From positions 496,001 to 560,000 of the forward strand of contig NZ_RXOL01000001.1 of NCBI RefSeq assembly GCF_004004515.1: a stretch of 64,000 bases of DNA, in the 5' to 3' direction. The notes below the pieces were generated by a model. It did not search any database and had not been told where the DNA came from. It worked only from the letters and a program-made list of their open reading frames with translations. This DNA comes from Croceicoccus ponticola (GTDB taxonomy: Bacteria; Pseudomonadota; Alphaproteobacteria; Sphingomonadales; Sphingomonadaceae). This document shows, piece by piece, positions 18,877 through 27,798 of this stretch; position 1 is the stretch's first letter; the number at the start of each line of letters is the position of its first letter. The translations under genes were made by a program, and so were the position numbers.

Positions 18877-20058
18877 TCAGCCGTGTTTACGGCTCAATTC
18901 ACGCATAGCGTCGTCCAGCCCGTCGAGCGTCAGCGGATACATCCTGTCGTTCATCAACTGTCGGACCATCTTGCTCGATTGAGTATAATCCCAGATCCGC
19001 TGTGGTTCGGGATTGAGCCAGACGCAGGCGGGATAGGTGTGCGTCACGCGTTCGAGCCAGACGTGGCCGGCTTCTTCGTTCATATGTTCGACGCTGCCGC
19101 CGGGGTGGCTGATTTCATAGGGGCTCATCGCCGCATCGCCGACGAAAACGATCTTGTAATCGTGCCCGTATTTATGGAGCACGTCCCATGTGTTCGTCCG
19201 CTCTGCCCAACGGCGGCGGTTATCCTTCCACACGCCTTCGTAAAGGCAATTGTGGAAATAGAAGAACTCCAGGTTCTTGAACTCGGAATGCGCGGCGCTG
19301 AACAGTTCTTCGCAAAGCTTGATGTGCGGATCCATCGATCCGCCGACGTCGAGAAACAGCAGCAGCTTCACCGCATTGCGCTTTTCGGCGCGCATATGAA
19401 TGTCCAGAAAGCCCTGCCGCGCGGTGCCGCTGATCGTGGCATCTAGATCGAGCTCGTCAGCCGCCCCCTCTCGCGCAAACCGGCGCAGGCGACGCAGCGC
19501 CATCTTGATGTTGCGGGTGCCCAGTTCCTTGGTGTTGTCGAGGTTGGCGAACTCGCGCTTTTCCCAGACCTTGATGGCGCGCTTGTGCCGGCTTTCTCCG
19601 CCGATCCGCACACCTTCGGGATTGTAGCCGCCGTTGCCGAACGGGCTGGTGCCACCCGAGCCGATCCACTTGCTGCCGCCCTGATGCCGCCCCTGCTGTT
19701 CGTCGAGCCGCTCCTTCAGCGTCTTCATGATCTCGTCCCAGTCGCCCAGCGACTTGATCTTTTCCATCTCCTCGGGGCTGAGAAACTTCTCGGCCACCGC
19801 CTTCAGCCAGTCTTCGGGAATGTCGACCGCGTCCTGGCCATAGTCGGTCAGAACGCCCTTGAAGACTTTGTGGAACACCTGGTCGAAACGGTCGAGCAAA
19901 CCCTCGTCTTTCACAAAGGTCGCGCGCGAAAGGTAATAGAACGCTTCGGGCGTCTGCTCGATAACCTCGCGCTCGAGCGCCTCGAGCAGCACGAGATGCT
20001 CTTTCAGGCTGGCGGGGATTCCCGCCGCGCGCAATTCGTCGAGGAAGTTGAGGAGCAT
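18877..20058 (-). CDS. VWA-domain protein of the CoxE-like family
   Basis: The 393-residue protein combines a helical N-terminal region (about 1-120) with a C-terminal von Willebrand A domain whose MIDAS-type motif is D237-V-G-G-S241 (LLLFLDVGGSMD), the DxGxS variant of CoxE-like proteins. A Gly/Ser/Asn-rich linker (about 125-150) joins them. These proteins usually work with a MoxR AAA+ ATPase as a chaperone-like pair that inserts metals or matures a partner protein. A moxR gene lies in the same operon, separated only by a small GFA gene four bases upstream. The client is unknown; no CO-dehydrogenase or methanol-dehydrogenase genes are in the window. Confidence 0.87.
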   Translation of the reverse strand: MLLNFLDELRAAGIPASLKEHLVLLEALEREVIEQTPEAFYYLSRATFVKDEGLLDRFDQVFHKVFKGVLTDYGQDAVDIPEDWLKAVAEKFLSPEEMEKIKSLGDWDEIMKTLKERLDEQQGRHQGGSKWIGSGGTSPFGNGGYNPEGVRIGGESRHKRAIKVWEKREFANLDNTKELGTRNIKMALRRLRRFAREGAADELDLDATISGTARQGFLDIHMRAEKRNAVKLLLFLDVGGSMDPHIKLCEELFSAAHSEFKNLEFFYFHNCLYEGVWKDNRRRWAERTNTWDVLHKYGHDYKIVFVGDAAMSPYEISHPGGSVEHMNEEAGHVWLERVTHTYPACVWLNPEPQRIWDYTQSSKMVRQLMNDRMYPLTLDGLDDAMRELSRKHG

Positions 20059-20062
20059 GACG

Positions 20063-20497
20063 TCAGGCTGTCGGCGGGGCGTTAGGCGCGGGAGGCTGGC
20101 CCGGCCAGCTTTCCAACGCAGGATCGATCACTGCCCAATCGGGCGCCTCATCGGTCCAGATCGCCATTTGCGGACGCAGGCCGTGCGGCTGATCCAGCAT
20201 GCCGAACCGCATGGTCAAAAGGTGGGGGCGGGCCGAGCTCTGGCCATAGACTTGCGTCCCGCAAGCGGGGCAGAAATGAAACGAAAGCGTATTTCCGCTT
20301 GCCGCAGTCCAAGTAGAATGGGCGAGGGCACCCCCGACCGTCACGGCGGCGACATTGAAAATGGCATTGTTGGTCGGCCCGCCGGCGGCCAGCGACTGGC
20401 ACTGGCGGCACCAGCATTGCCGCGTGGCGATCGGCTCCGCATCGGCGCGGACTTGCACCGCGCCGCACGCGCATCGACCAAGATAGGGCGCGCTCAC
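20063..20497 (-). CDS. GFA-family zinc protein
   Basis: The 144-residue product belongs to the family named after glutathione-dependent formaldehyde-activating enzyme (Gfa), a zinc-binding fold. Zinc ligands are visible as GRCACGAVQV (near the N-terminus), CWCRQC (about 29-34) and CPACGTQVYG (about 70-79). Most family members do not have proven Gfa activity. GTG 20497 is chosen as start because it overlaps the moxR stop (GTGA), giving a normal family length; the frame is open much further upstream inside moxR, but that part is meaningless. Its placement between moxR and the VWA gene, with almost no spacing, is unusual. Confidence 0.82.
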   Translation of the reverse strand: MSAPYLGRCACGAVQVRADAEPIATRQCWCRQCQSLAAGGPTNNAIFNVAAVTVGGALAHSTWTAASGNTLSFHFCPACGTQVYGQSSARPHLLTMRFGMLDQPHGLRPQMAIWTDEAPDWAVIDPALESWPGQPPAPNAPPTA

Positions 20498-21345
20498 CGC
20501 CCCTGCCTTCGCGCCATGAATGCGAGCCGTTCGAACATCATCACGTCCTGCTCGTTCTTGAGCAGGGCACCATGCAAAGGCGGGATCGCCTTCGTCGGAT
20601 CGCGGTCCTGCAACACCTCCAGCGGCATGTCCTCGACCAGCAGCAGCTTCAGCCAGTCGAGCAATTCGCTCGTGCTCGGCTTCTTCTTCAGCCCCGGCAC
20701 GTCGCGCAGTTCGTAAAACATCTCCATCGCCTTCGACACCAGCGCCTTCTGGATGCCGGGAAAGTGGACTTCGATGATCGCGCGCATCGTGTCGGCGTCG
20801 GGGAACTTGATGTAGTGAAAGAAACAGCGGCGCAGGAATGCGTCCGGCAATTCCTTTTCGTTGTTTGAGGTGATGACGACGATCGGTCTTTCCTTGGCGA
20901 TGATCCGCTCGCCGGTTTCGTAAACGTCGAAACTCATGCGATCGAGTTCCTGCAGCAAGTCGTTCGGAAACTCGATGTCGGCCTTGTCGATCTCGTCGAT
21001 TAACAGCACGGGCAGTTCGGGCGCGGTGAACGCCTCCCACAACTTGCCCTTGCGGATATAGTTGGAAATGTCGTGCACGCGCGCGTCGCCAAGCTGCCCG
21101 TCGCGAAGGCGGGCGACCGCGTCGTATTCGTAAAGACCCTGCTGCGCCTTGGTCGTCGATTTGACGTTCCATTCGATCAGCGGTGCGCCGACAGCGCTTG
21201 CGATTTCGTGCGCAAGGACCGTCTTACCGGTCCCGGGTTCACCCTTGACCAGAAGTGGGCGGCGCAGGGTCACGGCGGCATTGACCGCGACCTTCAGGTC
21301 ATCGGTGGCGACATAGTTGCTGGTACCTTCGAAACGTGTCGTCAT
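20494..21345 (-). CDS. MoxR-family AAA+ ATPase
   Basis: The 283-residue protein has all AAA+ motifs: Walker A GEPGTGKT at 35-42, Walker B VLLIDEIDKAD at about 105-115, a sensor I ITSNNEKELP, and the RRCFFHYI arginine-finger region. MoxR ATPases act with VWA-domain proteins to remodel or activate partner enzymes. ATG 21345 is chosen because the preceding 21 residues do not fit the family. It is first gene of the operon that continues with the GFA gene (GTGA overlap) and the CoxE-like VWA gene. Confidence 0.92.
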   Translation of the reverse strand: MTTRFEGTSNYVATDDLKVAVNAAVTLRRPLLVKGEPGTGKTVLAHEIASAVGAPLIEWNVKSTTKAQQGLYEYDAVARLRDGQLGDARVHDISNYIRKGKLWEAFTAPELPVLLIDEIDKADIEFPNDLLQELDRMSFDVYETGERIIAKERPIVVITSNNEKELPDAFLRRCFFHYIKFPDADTMRAIIEVHFPGIQKALVSKAMEMFYELRDVPGLKKKPSTSELLDWLKLLLVEDMPLEVLQDRDPTKAIPPLHGALLKNEQDVMMFERLAFMARRQGR

Positions 21346-21480
21346 GATCGTGCGGGTTTCCCGTTTGGCAATGGCGGCGACGCTATATTGTGCGCCGCAG
21401 CAGGGCAAGGCGGTTACGGACCTGAATGATTGGCATCGCGAGCCGCAGAGTCATCTGCTCGCGACGATCGCGGATCGGCA

Positions 21481-22524
21481 TCACGCAGTCGGGGGAGGAA
21501 CGTCCAACGCAAGGCGGCTACCGATGTCGCATGGACTTTGCACAAGCTCGGTACTGAGACCGGCGGCCATCGCCTTCACGATCCGCATGCCAAGACCGCT
21601 ACCGGTGGCCGCCTGATCCAACGTGAAGCCCTGACCGTTGTCGGTCACCTGCAGATTGAAGCCGCCGTTGCCGGTATCGCGGAGTGTTACGTTGATCTCT
21701 CCCGACGCGCCCGCGACAAAGGCGTACTTCATTGCGTTACTGACCAGTTCGGCGACGATGACGCCAATCGAAACCGCATGATCGGGCTTGATCTCGACCG
21801 GATCGGCGTCAAGCCGCAAGACGACGTTCTGCCTGTCGGTCGTCACGCTCGACCTGAGCTCATCGATCAGGCTGGCGAGATAATCGTCGAGTTCCACGAC
21901 GTTGGTGCTGGGCGATGTGTACAGACGCCGATGGACTTGCGCGACCGCCTGAATGCGGAAATTCGTTTCCGCCAGCGCAGCGGAAGTGGCGGGATCGTCC
22001 GATGCGCGTGCCTGCATCGACACGAACGTGGACACGATCGCGAGGCTGTTGGCGATCCGGTGGTGGATTTCACCAAGAATGAGTTCGAGCCGTTCGTTCG
22101 CCGCGCGCAATTCAAGCTCGGCCAATGCCTTGGCTCGGGTCAGGGCGACTTTTTCCAACGCCTGCGTGAAGCTGCCGGCGAGCAGGTCGAAAAAGTCGTT
22201 GCCTATCGTCTTGACCACAAAGTCCGATGCACCGGATTTCAAGGCGGCGACGGCGATGCGGGTTTCATCGGTTCCCGTGACGAACACGGCAGGCGGCGCA
22301 TTGTCCATCGCGACGATGTCGGCCAGCAGTGACAGCCCATCGCGTCCGGGCATTTCGTGATCGATGGCGACCAGCGCGATCTCTTCGTTATTCAGGATTT
22401 CGAGCGCGGCATCGGCGCTTTCGGCGGGCACGACATCGAAGCCGCGCCGTTCGAGGGCGCGTTGAACCAGACGCCGCAATGCGGCATCGTCGTCGACATA
22501 AAGGATGCGGCTGTTACCCGGCAA
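21481..22524 (-). CDS. Response regulator-histidine kinase fusion (receiver + HisKA_2/HATPase)
   Basis: The 347-residue protein has an N-terminal receiver domain (residues 1-120, phosphoacceptor D55 in AIDHEMPG, acidic pair at 11-13, switch Thr in VFVTGTD and Lys in FVVKT), followed by a HisKA_2-type kinase module: EIHHRIANSL with His155 as likely phosphorylation site, then N-box ELVSNAMKYAF and a DNGQGF G-box. Such receiver-HWE/HisKA_2 kinases commonly lie in signalling chains that end in PhyR and EcfG in alphaproteobacteria. Start is TTG 22524 with GAGGGG eight bases upstream. It lies downstream of a CheY-like gene and a CHASE3 kinase, which probably feed its receiver domain. Confidence 0.87.
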   Translation of the reverse strand: MPGNSRILYVDDDAALRRLVQRALERRGFDVVPAESADAALEILNNEEIALVAIDHEMPGRDGLSLLADIVAMDNAPPAVFVTGTDETRIAVAALKSGASDFVVKTIGNDFFDLLAGSFTQALEKVALTRAKALAELELRAANERLELILGEIHHRIANSLAIVSTFVSMQARASDDPATSAALAETNFRIQAVAQVHRRLYTSPSTNVVELDDYLASLIDELRSSVTTDRQNVVLRLDADPVEIKPDHAVSIGVIVAELVSNAMKYAFVAGASGEINVTLRDTGNGGFNLQVTDNGQGFTLDQAATGSGLGMRIVKAMAAGLSTELVQSPCDIGSRLALDVPPPTA

Positions 22525-22545
22525 CCCGCGAACCCCTCTGCCGCC

Positions 22546-22986
22546 TCAGACGCCGGCGTGCGGGATCTGGATGACCGACAGGAACAGGCCCAGTTGTCGG
22601 ATCGCGTCGGCGAAGCTTTCATAATTCACCGGCTTGGTCACATAGACGTTGCAGCCCAGGTCGTAGCAGCGCTGGATTTCCACCTTGTCGTCGGTGGTGG
22701 TCAGTACGACAACCGGCGTGCTGCGCAGGCGATCGTCGCTTTTGACCTTTTCGAGGATCGAAGTGCCGCTCATGTCGGGAAGATTCAAATCGAGCAGGAT
22801 CAGCGCCGGACCGTTGTGCGCAGGGCCGGCTGGATCGTTGAACAGATAATCCAGCGCCGTCGTTCCATCCAGGAAGTGACGGATATCGTTGGATATACTG
22901 GCGCGGCGAATGTTCTTCTCGATCAGTCGGGCATGACCTTCGTCATCCTCGATCATCACGATGTTCACGTGGTTCTGTGCGTTCAT
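22546..22986 (-). CDS. CheY-like single-domain response regulator (Rcp1 type)
   Basis: The 146-residue protein is a lone receiver domain with acidic pocket EDD at 13-15, phosphoacceptor D66 (ILLDLNLPD), switch Thr in VVLTTTDD and Lys118 (VTKPVN). The sequence resembles Rcp1-like regulators that pair with phytochrome-type kinases. It starts inside the last codon of the upstream kinase gene (ATGA overlap, 22983-22986), so the kinase is almost certainly its partner. Having no output domain, it probably shuttles phosphate or competes with the following receiver-kinase. Confidence 0.9.
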   Translation of the reverse strand: MNAQNHVNIVMIEDDEGHARLIEKNIRRASISNDIRHFLDGTTALDYLFNDPAGPAHNGPALILLDLNLPDMSGTSILEKVKSDDRLRSTPVVVLTTTDDKVEIQRCYDLGCNVYVTKPVNYESFADAIRQLGLFLSVIQIPHAGV

Positions 22987-24485
22987 GCTTGATCATCCAC
23001 CGGGCGAAATCTGGTCGGGAGTGAAAGTCGGAAAGTTGCGCCCCGGTCAAGTTCGGATTCGACCGTGACATTTCCGCCTAGACGATGAGCAAGGGCGCGG
23101 ACATTTGCCAGCCCGATGCCTTCGCCCGGCTTATCCTGTTTGCCTGAACGGCGGAACAGGTCGAAGACGCGTTCGTGATCGTTCGGCGCGATGCCGCGAC
23201 CGTTGTCGATCACGTCAAAATGAACTTGCCCGAACGAGCGGCCTCCCTCGATGCGGATTTCGCCCTTGCGGTCCGGGCTGAGGTATTTGATCGCGTTTTC
23301 CAAAAGGTTGGACATGATCTGTTCGACCGCCATGCGATCACTTTCTACCTCCGGCAATTCGCCGATTAGGATTGTTGCATCTTCTTCCTGCGCACGCTGG
23401 TAAAGCGTATCGGCGACATTGCCGGTAAGCTGTCGCATATCCAGGTTTTCCGGCGTCAGGACGCGGCGTCCCTGGCGTGACAGGTCAAGGATCGAATTGA
23501 TCAACCGGTCCATCTTTTCGGTCGAAGTGCGGATGAAGCCGAGCGCTTCGGGCAGATCCTCCTCCACCGCATAGGCAAGATCCTTGGTCGCAAGTTCGGG
23601 GTGGCTCTCGCGAAGATTGTCGAGATGCTTCTGGATGACGGCGCGAGCCGCATCCATTTCCGATGTGAAGCCGAGTACGTTGACGAGCGGTGAACGCAGA
23701 TCGTGGCTGACGATATAGGCGAAGCGCTGGATTTCGGCATTGGCGCGGCGCAAGTCCGTGGTGCGTTCGGCCACCGCACCCTCCAGCCCCTCGTTCGCGA
23801 CGCGAAGTTCCGCTTCGGCATCTGCGATTGCGCGGTTGTGACGCACCATGACCACGACGACAGTAGCCATCACCGCAACCAACAGCAGCAGCGCGATCCC
23901 GCCCACGGCGTAGAATCGCTTGAGCGAGTCGAGCTGACTTCGGTTGCGCAGGGACAGGCGGTCTTTTTCCACATTCAGCATTTCAAGTGCCAAAGTGCGG
24001 ATCTTGCGGGTCAGCTGCACGCCGGGATCGAGATCGAAATTCTCGGCAGCGGCGTCCGAAAGGCGTTCCGGGGGCAATGCCAACAATCGATCGACGATCG
24101 CCTGGCGTTCATCGACCATCTGACTAAGCCGTGCGAAGCGTTCCTGCTGATCTGGAAAACCCTGAACCATCGGTGCGGCACGATCAACTTCGATCTGCAA
24201 GGCGTCGGTAGCGATGCGGGTAATAGCACCGAACGACCGGTCGCCATTGATAAGATATCCGCGACGTCCCGTTTCGGTCTGTTCGTTCAGCGTGGAAATG
24301 CGGCTGATCGTGGCCTGCGTCTGCAATGTCGCCTCGACCGCGTCGGTGTCCTCGGTAATCGACCCCAGCGTAACCGCAGCCGCTACGATCGCGACGATGA
24401 GCAGGATAATGCCCGTGGCCAGCAAAGCCACAACCATGCGGTCACCCCGGCCACGAACCGTATCCTTGAGCAGCGTCACTGGCAT
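22983..24485 (-). CDS. Sensor histidine kinase with CHASE3-like periplasmic domain
   Basis: The 500-residue membrane kinase begins with a membrane helix (about 17-40), then a helical periplasmic sensor (about 41-190) containing ETGRRGYLINGD, the hallmark of CHASE3 domains, a second membrane helix (about 192-214), a coiled linker, a HisKA domain with phospho-His261 (IVSHDLRSPL) and a HATPase domain (N-box NLLENAIKY, G1 DNGRGI, G2 GEGIGLANV). No PAS or GAF domain is present. The ATG at 24485 lies three bases after the parE stop, so the signalling genes may be read from the parE promoter. The kinase is coupled to the CheY-like gene by an ATGA overlap. The signal is unknown. Confidence 0.92.
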   Translation of the reverse strand: MPVTLLKDTVRGRGDRMVVALLATGIILLIVAIVAAAVTLGSITEDTDAVEATLQTQATISRISTLNEQTETGRRGYLINGDRSFGAITRIATDALQIEVDRAAPMVQGFPDQQERFARLSQMVDERQAIVDRLLALPPERLSDAAAENFDLDPGVQLTRKIRTLALEMLNVEKDRLSLRNRSQLDSLKRFYAVGGIALLLLVAVMATVVVVMVRHNRAIADAEAELRVANEGLEGAVAERTTDLRRANAEIQRFAYIVSHDLRSPLVNVLGFTSEMDAARAVIQKHLDNLRESHPELATKDLAYAVEEDLPEALGFIRTSTEKMDRLINSILDLSRQGRRVLTPENLDMRQLTGNVADTLYQRAQEEDATILIGELPEVESDRMAVEQIMSNLLENAIKYLSPDRKGEIRIEGGRSFGQVHFDVIDNGRGIAPNDHERVFDLFRRSGKQDKPGEGIGLANVRALAHRLGGNVTVESELDRGATFRLSLPTRFRPVDDQA

Positions 24486-24488
24486 GGT

Positions 24489-26498
24489 TCAGGCGTCGAT
24501 CAGTCCGCGATCCAGTTCGCCCGCGCGGTTCTGGATAAAGTTGAAACGGTGCTCGGGGTTGCGACCCATGAGCTCATCGACCAGCCGGCCGACACTGGCG
24601 CGCTGTTCGAATTCGGTCGGCAGGGTAATGCGGATCAGGCTTCGGCTGATCGGGCTCATCGTCGTTTCGCGGAGCTGTTGCGGGTTCATCTCGCCAAGAC
24701 CCTTGAAGCGGGACACCTCGACCTTCTTGCCCTTGAAGACCGTTGCCTCAAGCTCGGTGCGGTGCACGTCGTCGCGGGCGTAGCGGCTCTCTTTCCCGGC
24801 GGTCAGGCGATAGAGCGGGGGCTGGGCGAGGAACAAGTGCCCGCGACGGACGATTTCGGGCATTTCGCGAAAGAAGAACGTCATCAGCAAGGTCGCGATA
24901 TGCGCGCCATCGACATCGGCGTCGGTCATGATGATGACGCGGTCGTAACGCAGGTTTTCCGGGTCGCAATCCTTGCGCATCCCGCATCCCAGCGCGAGCG
25001 CAAGGTCCGCGATTTCAAGATTGGCGCGGATCTTGTCGTTGCTGGCGCTGGCGACGTTCAGGATCTTGCCGCGGATCGGAAGGATCGCCTGCGTCTTGCG
25101 GTCGCGCGCCTGCTTGGCGCTGCCGCCGGCGCTGTCGCCTTCGACGATGAACAGTTCGGTCTCGCCGCTGCCTTCGCCCGAACAGTCGGTCAACTTGCCT
25201 GGCAGGCGCAGCTTCTTCGCGTTTGTCGCGGTCTTGCGCTTGACCTCGCGCTCCTGCTTGCGGCGCAGGCGATCATCCATCCGTTCCATCACCGCGCCCA
25301 GCAACGCCTTGCCGCGTTCCATATTGTCGGTGAGAAAGTGGTCGAAGTGATCGCGCACCGCGTTTTCGACCAGCCTTGCAGCCTCGGGACTGGTTAGTCG
25401 GTCTTTCGTCTGGCTCTGGAACTGGGGGTCGCGGATGAAGAGCGAGAGCATGACCTCGCTGCCGGTTACCACGTCGTCTGGCGTGATGTCCTTGGCCTTC
25501 TTCTGGTTCATCAGTTCGGCAAATGAGCGCAACCCCTTGGTCAGCGCGGCGCGCAAACCCTGTTCGTGGGCGCCGCCATCAGGTGTCGGGATCGTATTGC
25601 AATACCACGAATAGGCACCGTCCGACCACAATGGCCAGGCGATCGCCCATTCGACTCGGCCCATTTGTTCACCCTGTTCGTTGGCCGCGAAATCCTGCGA
25701 GCCTGAAAAGAATTCGGTCGTCACGCATTCGCGGTCGCCGATCTGTTCGCGCAAGTGGTCGGCAAGGCCGCCGGGAAACTGGAACACGGCCTCTGTCGGC
25801 ACGTCGTCGCTGGTCAGAGCGGCGGCGCATTTCCAGCGGATTTCGACTCCCGCGAACAAGTATGCCTTCGATCGGGCGAGCCGGAACAGGCGGGCGGGCT
25901 TGAATTTCTGGGCACCAAAGATTTCAGGATCGGGCGTGAACGTGACGGTCGTGCCGCGCCGGTTGGGGGCCGCGCCCACCCGTTCGAGCGGCGTGACCGG
26001 GAGGCCGCGCGAAAACGTCTGCGCGTAAAGCTCCTTGTTGCGGGCAACCTCGATCCGCGTTTCGATCGACAAGGCATTGACCACCGACACGCCGACACCG
26101 TGAAGGCCTCCGCTGGTGGCATAAGCCTTGCCCGAAAACTTGCCGCCGGAATGCAGCGTGGTCAGGATCACCTCGAGCGCAGACTTGCCAGGATATTTGG
26201 GATGTTCGTCGACCGGAATGCCGCGACCGTTGTCGCTGACCGTGATCGTGCCCGCCGTGCCGTCCGGACCGACGTCGACCGTTACCTCGATCCGGTTGGC
26301 ATGCCCTGCCACCGCTTCGTCCATCGCGTTGTCGATGACTTCGGCGGCAAGGTGGTGCAGCGCCCGTTCGTCGGTGCCGCCGATATACATGCCGGGGCGA
26401 CGGCGAACGGGTTCGAGCCCCTCCAGCACTTCGATGGCGGAGCCGTCGTAAGCCTCACCAGAGGTGGCGGGCGCATTCTCGAACAGGTCATCAGACAT
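24489..26498 (-). CDS. parE: DNA topoisomerase IV subunit B
   Basis: ATPase subunit of the decatenating topoisomerase. The 669-residue protein has GHKL ATPase motifs (EVIDNAMDEA, DNGRGIP, GLHGVGVSVVNAL), the transducer region and a Toprim domain (EGDSAGGSAKQARDRKTQAILPI region, DADVDGAHI). I call ParE rather than GyrB because the length is near 670 with no long Toprim insertion, and the PRRGTTV-like region and ending fit alphaproteobacterial ParE. It is the first gene of a minus-strand run that continues with three signalling genes only three bases downstream. Confidence 0.94.
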   Translation of the reverse strand: MSDDLFENAPATSGEAYDGSAIEVLEGLEPVRRRPGMYIGGTDERALHHLAAEVIDNAMDEAVAGHANRIEVTVDVGPDGTAGTITVSDNGRGIPVDEHPKYPGKSALEVILTTLHSGGKFSGKAYATSGGLHGVGVSVVNALSIETRIEVARNKELYAQTFSRGLPVTPLERVGAAPNRRGTTVTFTPDPEIFGAQKFKPARLFRLARSKAYLFAGVEIRWKCAAALTSDDVPTEAVFQFPGGLADHLREQIGDRECVTTEFFSGSQDFAANEQGEQMGRVEWAIAWPLWSDGAYSWYCNTIPTPDGGAHEQGLRAALTKGLRSFAELMNQKKAKDITPDDVVTGSEVMLSLFIRDPQFQSQTKDRLTSPEAARLVENAVRDHFDHFLTDNMERGKALLGAVMERMDDRLRRKQEREVKRKTATNAKKLRLPGKLTDCSGEGSGETELFIVEGDSAGGSAKQARDRKTQAILPIRGKILNVASASNDKIRANLEIADLALALGCGMRKDCDPENLRYDRVIIMTDADVDGAHIATLLMTFFFREMPEIVRRGHLFLAQPPLYRLTAGKESRYARDDVHRTELEATVFKGKKVEVSRFKGLGEMNPQQLRETTMSPISRSLIRITLPTEFEQRASVGRLVDELMGRNPEHRFNFIQNRAGELDRGLIDA

Positions 26499-26597
26499 AA
26501 TGAGAACACTTGGTCCCGGCGCGGCCTTTGGGCAAGCGCGCCGGGGGAGTTATCGCCAGTGCCGTCCAGCAAGGACGATGCAGTGAACCGCAGCCGA

Positions 26598-27758
26598 TCA
26601 GAACTTGGCCGGCGCAGGAGCGAGGACCTTCACCCCAGTCGAAGTGACTTCGCGCACTTCGAAAGCACGCTCCACCACGCCTTTGTCGAATCGGAACGCC
26701 CCATCGAGGCCGATGAAACCGCCGGCATCGGCCAGCGGCGTAGTCGGAAAGCGATCGCCCACGCGCCAGTCGCGCGCGATCTTGATGGTCAGCAGGACCG
26801 CATCGTAGCCCAGCGTCGAGATGCGATAGGGTGAAGCGCCGAACCGGGTCTTGTAACTATCCGAATAACGTTTGAACCGACCGTCGCTCAGGGCAGAAAA
26901 CCATGCCCCGCGCAGCGATGCGGACTGCGCGATCTGTTCGTCGCCGCTCCACAATTCGGTGCCGATGATCTTCGCCGCCTTTTCGGCATCGCGGATCAGC
27001 GGGCCGGCGCGAACGGCCATGCGCGAACCGTCGGCAATCACGATGGCCTGATAGTCGCCCTTGGCCGCCAGCCGCTTGATCGCGTTAGCCAGCGAAGTCG
27101 CATCGCGATCGTAACTTTCGATCGCCATGACCCGGATGCCGGTTTCGCGCGCGGTGTCCATGATAGCTTCGGATGCGCTGCGCCCGTATTCGCCACTGGG
27201 CACCAATGCGCCGAACGTCTTCAGGCCTTGCGACGACGCATAGCGCAGCGACCGTTCGAGCGACTGAGCCGGAACCTGTCCCATGACATAGACGCCGTCG
27301 CCAGCGACCGTCGCGTCGTTTGAGAAACTGATCATCGGGACACGTGCAGGACCCGCTACAGCCTTCACCGCCGCGACGTCGTCTGACAGCAACGGCCCCA
27401 GGATCAGTCGGTTGCCGTCGGCAATCGCCCGCTGAGCGGCGCTTTTGGCATTGGTGGCGCTGTCATATGTCGTGATGCGGATGTTCGCGGTGTTGGTATC
27501 GAGCAGCGCCATTGTCGTGGCGTTGGCAAGGCTTTGCCCCACGCCAGCATTCGCGCCCGACAGCGGAACGAGCAGGGCGATGCGATGACGCGATTCGTCC
27601 TGATCGGGCAACTGGCCCGCTCTGGGCTGTTCCGGCGGTGGCGGCGGAGCCTCGCTTTTCGGTACCACTCCGGCGCAACCTGCCAGCAAAAGTGCCAGAA
27701 GGCCGACGGTGCCGGCGCGCATCGTGCCCCTTCGCGTGAAGGACCCGTGCGTGTTCAT
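26598..27758 (-). CDS. Penicillin-binding-protein-activator-like lipoprotein (LpoA/periplasmic-binding fold)
   Basis: The 386-residue product has a lipoprotein signal peptide ending LLLAGC with the lipidated Cys at residue 28, a Pro-rich linker (about 36-52), and then a periplasmic-binding-protein type I fold as in Leu/Ile/Val receptors and the C-terminal half of LpoA (blocks: ALLVPLSGANAGVG, ILGPLLSDDV, GALVPSGEYGRSASEA). E. coli LpoA activates PBP1a. The start at ATG 27758 has a GGGAGAAG ribosome binding site; the frame is open 68 residues upstream without signal-peptide logic. It diverges from rsmI, the same neighbourhood as lpoA-rsmI-yraN in many proteobacteria, which supports the call. 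Confidence 0.82.
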   Translation of the reverse strand: MNTHGSFTRRGTMRAGTVGLLALLLAGCAGVVPKSEAPPPPPEQPRAGQLPDQDESRHRIALLVPLSGANAGVGQSLANATTMALLDTNTANIRITTYDSATNAKSAAQRAIADGNRLILGPLLSDDVAAVKAVAGPARVPMISFSNDATVAGDGVYVMGQVPAQSLERSLRYASSQGLKTFGALVPSGEYGRSASEAIMDTARETGIRVMAIESYDRDATSLANAIKRLAAKGDYQAIVIADGSRMAVRAGPLIRDAEKAAKIIGTELWSGDEQIAQSASLRGAWFSALSDGRFKRYSDSYKTRFGASPYRISTLGYDAVLLTIKIARDWRVGDRFPTTPLADAGGFIGLDGAFRFDKGVVERAFEVREVTSTGVKVLAPAPAKF

Positions 27759-27798
27759 GCTTGCTTCTCCCTGAAATTCCCGTGCATTGGCATCGAAT

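Noticed and set aside
24489-26498. Could be GyrB instead of ParE
   Set aside because: Length near 670 residues and lack of a long Toprim insertion favour ParE; GyrB in related organisms is longer.
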